From the NCBI RefSeq assembly GCF_010723575.1, contig NZ_BLKZ01000001.1, positions 2,232,001 through 2,296,000 on the forward strand: a stretch of DNA of 64,000 nt. The letters run 5' to 3'. Source of the DNA: Mycobacterium bourgelatii. Its GTDB lineage: Bacteria > Actinomycetota > Actinomycetes > Mycobacteriales > Mycobacteriaceae. The position numbers were made by a program, and so were the translations under genes. Position 1 is the first letter of the stretch. Every line of letters starts with the position of its first letter. The notes under the pieces are model-generated. The model made no database searches. It was not told the DNA's origin and worked only from the letters and a program-made list of their open reading frames with translations. Below are positions 52,904 through 59,465 of the stretch, in pieces.

Positions 52904-53641
52904 CTACTTCTTGTCGTCCGGCCGGTCGGTGCGGATGATCTCGGTCGGGGCGTCGTCCTTGCTGGTCTCGAGCTGGTCGGTGCGTGCCTCGTCGGTGCGG
53001 ATCACCTGGGTCTTGTCGTCGTCACCGGTGCGGAATACCTCGGTGCGCTCGTCACGTTCGGCGGTTGCCACCGGCGAGGTGCGCTGCTCGGTCTGGGCGT
53101 CGCCACCCTGCCGAGGAATCTCGCCGGTTGGGCTGTCGTCGTCGCGGACGGCGGAAAAGACGTCGCCGTCGCCCCGCTGCTTGGCCGGGTCGTGAGAGCC
53201 GTCGTGCTTCGGCGGCGGGGGAGCGCTGCGGTCCACCTGCCAGCGGCCCACGCTGACACCGATGATCGCGCAGACGAAGATCAGCAGCGCGGTGAAGGCG
53301 GCGAACGTCGTCACCTCGCTCAGCAGGCCCCCGGTGTAGATGCCCTTGTAGAACAGGCTGATGATCCAGGCCACCAGGCCGCTGACAACGCCGGCGAACA
53401 GACCACTCAGCAGCCAGACCATGGCCAGGTCCTCGCGGCGGTCGGGGTCGGGATTGGCCTTGGCGTCGGCCTTCCCGTCCAGCACCCCCCAGGCCACCGC
53501 GAGGACAATGTAAATGAGCATTAGCACCAGGCTGATCAGGCCAGACTGCGACTGCCAAGCATTGATCAGTGCTCCCTGAAACAGGCGAACAACGACCATC
53601 GCGGCGGCAAACACCAATCCACGCAGGATCCAGGGTCTCAT
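52904..53641 (-). CDS. Four-helix membrane protein, B-4DMT-like (Rv2536 type)
   Basis: The first about 135 residues contain four hydrophobic segments; the C-terminal about 105 are charged and disordered. The tail repeats a Thr/Arg motif: TEVFRTG, TQVIRTD and TEIIRTD. These could be phosphothreonine sites, but that is inference. The gene is convergent with aroQ and divergent from pepQ. Function unknown. Confidence 0.85.
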   Translation of the reverse strand: MRPWILRGLVFAAAMVVVRLFQGALINAWQSQSGLISLVLMLIYIVLAVAWGVLDGKADAKANPDPDRREDLAMVWLLSGLFAGVVSGLVAWIISLFYKGIYTGGLLSEVTTFAAFTALLIFVCAIIGVSVGRWQVDRSAPPPPKHDGSHDPAKQRGDGDVFSAVRDDDSPTGEIPRQGGDAQTEQRTSPVATAERDERTEVFRTGDDDKTQVIRTDEARTDQLETSKDDAPTEIIRTDRPDDKK

Positions 53642-53673
53642 GGGGCCTCAGCTTAGCGATATCGTCAAGAGTC

Positions 53674-54801
53674 GTGACACATTCCCAGCGTCGACACAAC
53701 CTCAAAGTCAAGATTGCCGCCGCAGGACTCGATGCGATGCTGGTCACAGACCTGATAAATGTCCGATATCTATCCGGATTCAGTGGGTCTAACGGCGCGT
53801 TGCTGGTGTTCGCCGACGATCGTGAAGCGGTGCTGGCCACCGACGGCCGGTATCGAACTCAGGCCGCGCAACAAGCGCCCGATCTCGAGGTCGCCATCGA
53901 ACGAGCGGTGGGCCGTTACCTGGCCGGTAGGGCCGCGACGGACGGCGTGCACAAGCTGGGGTTTGAAAGCCACGTCGTCACGGTGGACGGACTGGACGCG
54001 CTGCAAGCCGCCGCGGAGGAGGGAAACACCGAGTTGGTGCGCGCCTCGGGCACGGTGGAGACGCTGCGTGAGGTGAAGGACGACGGCGAGTTGGCGTTGT
54101 TGCGCCTGGCGTGTGAGGCGGCCGACGCCGCCCTGAACGACTTGGTGGAGCGGGGCGGGCTGCGCCCGGGTCGTACCGAGCGGCAGGTCAGCCGCGATCT
54201 GGAGGCGCTGATGCTCGACCACGGCGCCGACGGAATCTCTTTCGAGACCATCGTCGCCGCCGGCGCGAACTCGGCGATTCCGCACCACCGGCCCACCGAC
54301 GCGGTCCTGGCCGCGGGCGACTTCGTCAAGATCGACTTCGGCGCCCTGGTGGCCGGATATCACTCGGACATGACCCGCACGTTCGTGCTGGAACGCGCCG
54401 ACGACTGGCAGCGGGAGATCTATGCGCTGGTGGCCGAGGCGCAAAAGGCGGGCCGGGAGGCATTGCGGCCGGGCGCTGACCTGCGCGAGGTGGACGCCGC
54501 GGCGCGCCAGCTGATCGCCGACGCGGGCTACGGCGAGAATTTCGGGCACGGTCTCGGACACGGCGTGGGCCTGCAGATACACGAAGCACCGGGCATCGGG
54601 GCGACATCGACGGGCACATTGCTCGCGGGTTCGGTCGTGACCGTCGAGCCCGGCGTGTACTTGCCCGGGCGTGGCGGCGTTCGCATCGAGGACACTCTGG
54701 CGGTGCCCGTTGAAACACGGTGGGCAGCGTCGTCGCACGCCGCCGCGCACCCCCCGGAATTGCTGACCCGGTTCCCCAAAGAGCTGGCCATATTGACCTA
54801 G
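53674..54801 (+). CDS. pepQ: Xaa-Pro dipeptidase/aminopeptidase-like peptidase (PepQ)
   Basis: The M24 metallopeptidase fold has metal ligands visible as Asp in KIDFGALVAGYHSDMTRTF, His in FGHGLGHGVGLQIHE, and Glu in VTVEPGVYLPG and RIEDTL. It cleaves X-Pro dipeptides in the cytosol. A creatinase-like N-domain (about residues 1-130) precedes it. 375 residues. GTG at 53674 is chosen because residues before it do not fit the family. It is divergent from the B-4DMT-like gene. Corresponds to Rv2535c. Confidence 0.93.
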   Translation: MTHSQRRHNLKVKIAAAGLDAMLVTDLINVRYLSGFSGSNGALLVFADDREAVLATDGRYRTQAAQQAPDLEVAIERAVGRYLAGRAATDGVHKLGFESHVVTVDGLDALQAAAEEGNTELVRASGTVETLREVKDDGELALLRLACEAADAALNDLVERGGLRPGRTERQVSRDLEALMLDHGADGISFETIVAAGANSAIPHHRPTDAVLAAGDFVKIDFGALVAGYHSDMTRTFVLERADDWQREIYALVAEAQKAGREALRPGADLREVDAAARQLIADAGYGENFGHGLGHGVGLQIHEAPGIGATSTGTLLAGSVVTVEPGVYLPGRGGVRIEDTLAVPVETRWAASSHAAAHPPELLTRFPKELAILT

Positions 54802-54899
54802 CCTTGGCGGGCGCCGCGCGCTGACGGGCGTGAGCGACATCGCAGCCGCCGGCCGCCAACCGCGCCGCGTTGCTTGGTGGCGCTGCCCCTGCGGGCGGG

Positions 54900-54905
54900 T
54901 AAACT
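54900..54905 (+). promoter_or_regulatory. Possible -10 element in the pepQ-efp gap
   Basis: TAAACT fits TANNNT in the 244-bp pepQ-efp gap. TTGGTG (54874-54879) is a poorly spaced -35 candidate. The real efp promoter is uncertain. Confidence 0.25.
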
Positions 54906-55045
54906 ACACCGAGTGCCCGCCGCCTGTGCACCAAGGCAGGGGACAGGCCGACCTCCCTGTAGGCAAGAAATCGAACTAAGGTCGGGCGGCGGCAAGAATC
55001 AACCGTGCTGGGGAACTGGCCATTTTTCTAGGAGATTTGCGGATC

Positions 55046-55609
55046 GTGGCGACCACTGCTGACTTCAAGAACGGACTTGTCCTGGTGATCGACGGGCAGC
55101 TGTGGACCATCACCGAGTTCCAGCACGTCAAGCCCGGTAAGGGCCCGGCGTTCGTGCGCACCAAGCTGAAGAACGTGCTTTCGGGCAAGGTCGTCGACAA
55201 GACCTACAACGCCGGGGTGAAGGTGGACACCGCCACCGTCGACCGACGCGACACCACCTACCTGTACCGCGACGGCTCGGACTTCGTGTTCATGGACAGC
55301 CAGGACTACGAGCAGCACCACCTGCCGGAGTCCCTGGTGGGCGATGCGGCGAAGTTCCTGCTGGAGGGGCTGCCGGTGCAGGTGGCGTTCCATGACGGCG
55401 CGCCGCTGTACATCGAGCTGCCGGTGACGGTCGAGCTCGAAGTCACCCATACCGAGCCCGGCCTGCAGGGTGACCGGTCCAGCGCGGGCACCAAGCCCGC
55501 CACGCTGGAGACGGGTGCGCAGATCCAGGTGCCGTTGTTCATCAACACCGGGGACAAGTTGAAGGTGGACTCGCGTGACGGCAGCTATCTGGGCAGGGTC
55601 AACGCCTGA
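55046..55609 (+). CDS. efp: Translation elongation factor P
   Basis: Helps ribosomes through polyproline stretches, which are common in this window. The 187-residue protein has the acceptor loop PGKGPAFVRTKLKN; the Lys in PGKGP is the site modified in some bacteria, while actinobacterial forms of this loop appear to work unmodified. GTG at 55046 has AGGAG 11 bases upstream. It corresponds to Rv2534c. It is 2 bp before nusB, so co-transcribed. Confidence 0.97.
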   Translation: MATTADFKNGLVLVIDGQLWTITEFQHVKPGKGPAFVRTKLKNVLSGKVVDKTYNAGVKVDTATVDRRDTTYLYRDGSDFVFMDSQDYEQHHLPESLVGDAAKFLLEGLPVQVAFHDGAPLYIELPVTVELEVTHTEPGLQGDRSSAGTKPATLETGAQIQVPLFINTGDKLKVDSRDGSYLGRVNA

Positions 55610-55611
55610 AG

Positions 55612-56106
55612 ATGGCCGACAGTAAGCCCGCGCGTCCCGTTCGGGGGCGTCATCAGGCGCGCAAGCGGGCCGTCGACCTGCTGTTCGAGGCCGAGGCGCG
55701 CGGCATGAGTCCGGGTGAAATGGTCGACGCGCGCACGGCGCTGGCCGAGACCAACCCCGACGTAGCGCCGTTGCATCCATATACGGCCGAGGTGGCTCGT
55801 GGCGTCGGCCAGCACGCTGCCCATATCGACGAGCTGATCACCTCGCACCTGCAGGCCTGGAAACTGGACCGGTTGCCCGCGGTGGACCGCGCCATCCTGC
55901 GCGTCGCAGTGTGGGAGTTGCTGCACGCCGAGGACGTACCGGAACCGGTCGCCGTCGACGAGGCTGTCGAGCTGGCCAAGGCGTTGTCCACCGACGAATC
56001 GCCCGGCTTCGTCAACGGAGTGCTGGGCCAGATCATGCTGGTAACGCCACAGATCCGCGCGGCCGCGCAAGCGGTGCAAGGGACTGTTGGGAGGGATGTC
56101 TCGTGA
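55612..56106 (+). CDS. nusB: Transcription antitermination factor NusB
   Basis: The 164-residue helical RNA-binding protein starts MADSKPARPVRGRHQARKRA and has LLFEAEARG, VDRAILRVAVWELL and VDEAVELAKALSTDESPGFV. It supports rRNA transcription with NusE. It corresponds to Rv2533c. The last bases overlap the next gene by GTGA. Confidence 0.97.
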   Translation: MADSKPARPVRGRHQARKRAVDLLFEAEARGMSPGEMVDARTALAETNPDVAPLHPYTAEVARGVGQHAAHIDELITSHLQAWKLDRLPAVDRAILRVAVWELLHAEDVPEPVAVDEAVELAKALSTDESPGFVNGVLGQIMLVTPQIRAAAQAVQGTVGRDVS

Positions 56107-56540
56107 CCCGGCTTGAATTGCGTGTGGTGGCCGCCGCCTGGCTGGCGGCCACGGTTGTCATCGGCGCGGTGGTCTGCGCCGCGTATGACTGGTCCATCGT
56201 GTCGTCGGTGCTGGCCATCTTCGCGCTCGGGGTCGGTGCTTGGCTGTATCACTCGATCGAACGCCTCATCCTGGCGCGGCGCATCAGTACGGTTCGGCAG
56301 GCAGCGAAGCCGCTGCAGCCGCTGGTGCCGGTGATGGGCGCCATCATCGGCCTGATGCAAGCCGTGGTCCGGTCGCTGGGCGACGTCAGCGAACTGCCGG
56401 GACGCAACTGGGAGTTCCCCCAGCTTCCCCTGCTGCGGTGGGTGGAGAACCCGCTGGGTATTCGGGGCAATCGGCAGCAGATCGTGGAGGCCGACCAGGA
56501 GTCGGACGCCGACTCCGACCACAGAAAACTCGCTTCCTAG
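56103..56540 (+). CDS. Two-helix membrane protein (Rv2532c type)
   Basis: About 145 residues, starting at GTG 56103 (overlap with the nusB stop). Two hydrophobic segments (about residues 8-27 and 32-51) precede a cytosolic tail with LPLLRWVENPLGIRGNRQQ and an acidic C-terminus. Function unknown. Translation is coupled to nusB. It marks the end of the collinear efp-nusB block. Confidence 0.85.
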   Translation: MTRLELRVVAAAWLAATVVIGAVVCAAYDWSIVSSVLAIFALGVGAWLYHSIERLILARRISTVRQAAKPLQPLVPVMGAIIGLMQAVVRSLGDVSELPGRNWEFPQLPLLRWVENPLGIRGNRQQIVEADQESDADSDHRKLAS

Positions 56541-56647
56541 CGATTCCTTGCGGCTCGTAACCGGCTTTGTAGCGTCCCTGTAGGAACTCGACAACGCGCG
56601 ACGGCAGCGTTGTCCACCTGCGGCAACGCTTGCGGCCTGGTTACGGG

Positions 56648-56702
56648 ACACCATGGTGTTGTCAGCAAATAACACCTTGGGTGGCCTTGATGGTTGGCCA
56701 CC
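56648..56702. promoter_or_regulatory. Palindromes upstream of the Rv1733c-like gene
   Basis: ACACCATGGTGT (56648-56659) is a perfect 12-bp palindrome. GGTGGCC (56680-56686) and GGCCACC (56696-56702) form a perfect 7-bp inverted repeat. No clear DosR box (GGGACTTTAGTCCC-like) is seen, only isolated GGGAC half-sites. The function of the palindromes is inferred from position. Confidence 0.4.
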
Positions 56703-56721
56703 ATCGATAGGAATGATCGAG

Positions 56722-57246
56722 ATGATTACCCTGCGTCCCGATCGTGAGCGGCCCACCCGCCGCGCCCAGAGCAATGACGGGTTTCGAATACTTCTTGTCC
56801 TCTGGGCCACGGTCGTCGTGCTACTCGGCGTGCCCCTGGCCTTCGCGGTGGGCGACGGCGTTCACGAGTCCCGCAGCCGCGTCCACGCGGAGCAAGAGCA
56901 GAACCGTCAGCTTGTCACCGCCGTCGTCACCAGCGACAAGGTCCAACCCCAGGCGTTGTCCGACCCCGAGTTGGTCAGCGTGCCCGCCAAATGGTTTGCC
57001 GGCGGAACCGAACATGCTGGCCTGATTTCGGCCCCTCGTGGAGTGAAGGCCGGTGACTCCGTTGACATTTGGGTAGACGCGGACGGATACCACGTCGGCG
57101 TGCCGCATCGCACGCCCCTCGACGAAGCGGTGGCCGTTGGACTGTCGACCTGGTTGAGCGTGGCCGCCGTGGGTGCGGTCGTGATGGCGGCGGGTTGGGC
57201 AGTCGCGGAACGGTTCCGCGAGACCCGACAGTCGCAACTAGCGTAG
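56722..57246 (+). CDS. Two-helix membrane protein of the Rv1733c family
   Basis: About 174 residues. Two membrane segments (about 24-44 and 142-162) flank an extracytoplasmic loop with PAKWFAGGTEHAGLISAPRG and SVDIWVDADGYHVG. The pattern matches Rv1733c, a DosR-controlled latency antigen, and its paralogues. ATG at 56722 is chosen because AGGA lies 9 bases upstream; ATGs at 56653 and 56713 are less well placed. The stop shares bases with the ribosome site of the following oxidase gene. Function unknown. Confidence 0.8.
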   Translation: MITLRPDRERPTRRAQSNDGFRILLVLWATVVVLLGVPLAFAVGDGVHESRSRVHAEQEQNRQLVTAVVTSDKVQPQALSDPELVSVPAKWFAGGTEHAGLISAPRGVKAGDSVDIWVDADGYHVGVPHRTPLDEAVAVGLSTWLSVAAVGAVVMAAGWAVAERFRETRQSQLA

Positions 57247-57256
57247 GAGGTTTTCG

Positions 57257-58522
57257 ATGACTGGCGTCGAACGGATGGACGGTCAACCCCGGTCGGTGAT
57301 CGTCGTTGGTGCGGGAATCGTCGGACTGTCGACGGCGTGGTTCCTGCAAGAGCGCGGCGTCGATGTCACCGTGGTGGATCGCGGCGGCGCCGGCGCCGGG
57401 GCGTCCGGCGGCAACGCGGGATGGATTGCCCCCGGCTTGGTCATTCCGCTGAACTCGCCGCGCGTGCTGCGTTATGGACTGCGTTGCCTGTTCGACTCGA
57501 GCGCGCCACTGCATGTCGCCCTGGCGGCCGCTCCTCGATCGGGGCGTTTCCTGACGCAGTTCGCCGGCCACTCCCGGCGGGCGCCGTGGGAGCTGGCACT
57601 GCAGGCCAACGTCAAGCTGAACGAGGACTGCTTCGAGGCTTTCGACGTGCTGGTGAACAACGGGGTGGACGTGCCGGTCACCCATGCGCCCATCACCGCC
57701 GTCTTCGAGTCCAGCGCCGAGGCTCAGCGCCTGTCACGAGAGCTCGATGAGCTCGAAAAGGCTGGGCAGGCAATGTATGTCACCGCGTTGTCGGGTGCGG
57801 CTCTGCAGGAACAAGTGCCGCTGGCCGCGCCGTCGGTCACGGCCGGGCTCGTGATCAACGGGCAGCGCTTCGTGGACCCGGGCCGTTTTGTGGCGGCTCT
57901 GGGGCGTGCGGTGGTCGACCGCGGCGCGACCTTGCACCAGCTTGAGGTCGACGCGGTGGTCAGTGCGGGCTACGGCGTTGCGGTCCGCCCGCGTCGCAGC
58001 GAGGTGCTCATCGCCGATGCAGCGGTGATCGCGACCGGCGCGGAGCTGCCCGGCTTGGCCAGCCGTTGGCTGCGGGTACCGGTAGGGGCCGGGCGTGGGT
58101 ATTCCTTCACCGTGCCGGTGGAGCGCCCGATGCCAGGGCCCATCTACCTGCCCGAGGCGAGGGTGGCGTGCACGCCGTACCAGGGCGCATTGCGTGTCTC
58201 GGGCACCATGGATTTCTGCGACCCGCACCAACCGGTTGCCCAGAATCGGGTGGCGGCCATTGTCGCCTCGGCGAGTCGCCTGCTCGAAGGCGTGCATTGG
58301 GCCGATCGCAGCGACGTGTGGTTCGGTGCGCGTCCGGTGACCCCCGATGGTCGTCCGCTGATCGGCGAGGTGGCGCCGCAGGTGTTTGTGGCCGGCGGGC
58401 ATGGCATGTGGGGGCTGACCCACGGGCCGGTGACCGGTCGGTTGTTGGCCGAGCAGATCACCACCGGCAAGCAACCGCAGTACCTACGTGACTTCGACCC
58501 GCTGCGTAAGACGGGCCAGTGA
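57257..58522 (+). CDS. FAD-dependent D-amino acid dehydrogenase-like oxidoreductase (DadA type)
   Basis: The 421-residue protein has the FAD motif VVGAGIVGLSTAWFLQERG (about residues 15-33), SGGNAGWIAPG, and the C-terminal FAD segment VFVAGGHGMWGLTHGPVTG. The family oxidises D-amino acids to keto acids, passing electrons to the respiratory chain. ATG at 57257 follows a strong AGGAGG that overlaps the previous stop, so the Rv1733c-like gene and this one are coupled. The specific amino acid is unknown. Confidence 0.9.
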   Translation: MTGVERMDGQPRSVIVVGAGIVGLSTAWFLQERGVDVTVVDRGGAGAGASGGNAGWIAPGLVIPLNSPRVLRYGLRCLFDSSAPLHVALAAAPRSGRFLTQFAGHSRRAPWELALQANVKLNEDCFEAFDVLVNNGVDVPVTHAPITAVFESSAEAQRLSRELDELEKAGQAMYVTALSGAALQEQVPLAAPSVTAGLVINGQRFVDPGRFVAALGRAVVDRGATLHQLEVDAVVSAGYGVAVRPRRSEVLIADAAVIATGAELPGLASRWLRVPVGAGRGYSFTVPVERPMPGPIYLPEARVACTPYQGALRVSGTMDFCDPHQPVAQNRVAAIVASASRLLEGVHWADRSDVWFGARPVTPDGRPLIGEVAPQVFVAGGHGMWGLTHGPVTGRLLAEQITTGKQPQYLRDFDPLRKTGQ

Positions 58523-58573
58523 CGGCTCGCATTCGACCAACAGCAGGCAAAATGCAATTAGGAGCGTTATCTC

Positions 58574-58909
58574 ATGACCACTGCAGCACCGTTCCCCATG
58601 ACGAGACCGGGCGACCACGCCGCCGGACCGGGCATGGTCGTCACCATCCGCTACAACGCCACGGGTGAGACCGAAACATTCGTGCTCGGCAGACGCGAAG
58701 GCGAGGGCGCCAACATGGACGTGTACTCGATGGCATCGCCGCTCGGTCGCGCCGTCGTCGGCGCTCTCCCCGGCGAACAACGCCTCTATGCCATTCCGGA
58801 CGAGAGGCCGCAACTGGTGACGGTGGTCAGGGTGGTGCCGTACGGACCACGCGTCCGTCGGGCCGCCCGCCGGGCCGCCGGCCGGCGCTTCCCGCGCGGC
58901 AGGAAGTGA
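58574..58909 (+). CDS. Stand-alone GreA/GreB C-terminal domain protein
   Basis: A 111-residue protein whose residues about 20-95 match the FKBP-like C-terminal domain of transcript-cleavage factors: VVTIRYNATGETETFVLG, then MASPLGRAVVGALPGE and VTVVRVVPYG. The N-terminal coiled coil that enters the RNA polymerase channel is absent, and the C-terminus is Arg-rich. Such isolated domains may bind RNA polymerase without stimulating cleavage (compare Rnk or GreA paralogues); this is inference. ATG at 58574 has TAGGAG upstream. It is 51 bp after the oxidase gene. Confidence 0.8.
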   Translation: MTTAAPFPMTRPGDHAAGPGMVVTIRYNATGETETFVLGRREGEGANMDVYSMASPLGRAVVGALPGEQRLYAIPDERPQLVTVVRVVPYGPRVRRAARRAAGRRFPRGRK

Positions 58910-58960
58910 ACTAGGCAAAATCATCGCGCTTTGCGGCGGAGCGCGACACAATGACTGCTG

Positions 58961-59421
58961 ATGAAAAGCGAAGCGAGCTGGACGGTCGCCGTGCTGGCTA
59001 CTGTCACCGCTGCGGCTTCATCGGCAACGCCCACCGCGGACGCGGACGACCTCGAGTTCTTCCAGACGCCGTCGGGAAACATCGGCTGTGTCATCGGGCC
59101 GACGGGGGGTTCGGCGTACGCCGAGTGCGACGTGGGCGAGCGCACTTATTCGGTGCCGCCGCGGCCGACGTCGTGCATGGGCGCCTGGGGCAGCCGAATC
59201 AGCATGCAGCAGGGCGCCGCCCCTGAATTGGCTTGTCACAGCGACACGCTTCTCGGCCCCGGCTCACCGGTGGTGCAGTACGGTCAGAGCCGGTCGTACG
59301 GTCCCTTGCCTGCCCTTGCCTGCCCTTGCCTGCGAGAGCCAAGAAGCCGGGGTCACCTGCACCGGACAACCGTTCCGGCCACTATTTCCGTTTAGCCCGC
59401 GACAATTACGAGTTGCACTGA
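58961..59421 (+). pseudogene. Secreted DUF6636-type protein, broken by a decamer expansion and a second frameshift
   Basis: A signal peptide (about residues 1-27) precedes the family block FFQTPSGNIGCVIG and then CDVGERTYSVP. At 59303-59333 the decamer CCCTTGCCTG occurs three times; two copies would keep the frame and give the family's ACESQEAGVTCT, but the third shifts it. One more base near 59361-59365 shifts it again, after which a third frame gives RSGHYFRLARDNYELH, the expected C-terminus, ending at 59421. As it stands the first frame stops at 59395 with an unrelated tail. The first about 110 residues could still be secreted. Function unknown. Confidence 0.75.
59303..59333 (+). repeat. 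Three tandem copies of a 10-bp sequence
   Basis: CCCTTGCCTG is repeated at 59303, 59313 and 59323. Because 10 is not a multiple of 3, gain or loss of a copy switches the reading frame of the secreted-protein gene it lies in. Confidence 0.8.
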
Positions 59422-59465
59422 CCTAGCGAGAAACCCAGCGAACAGGCCCACGGAAGAGGCAAGAC

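Noticed and set aside
56541..56721. DosR box upstream of the Rv1733c-like gene
   Set aside because: Only GGGAC half-sites are present; the full 20-bp palindrome is absent.
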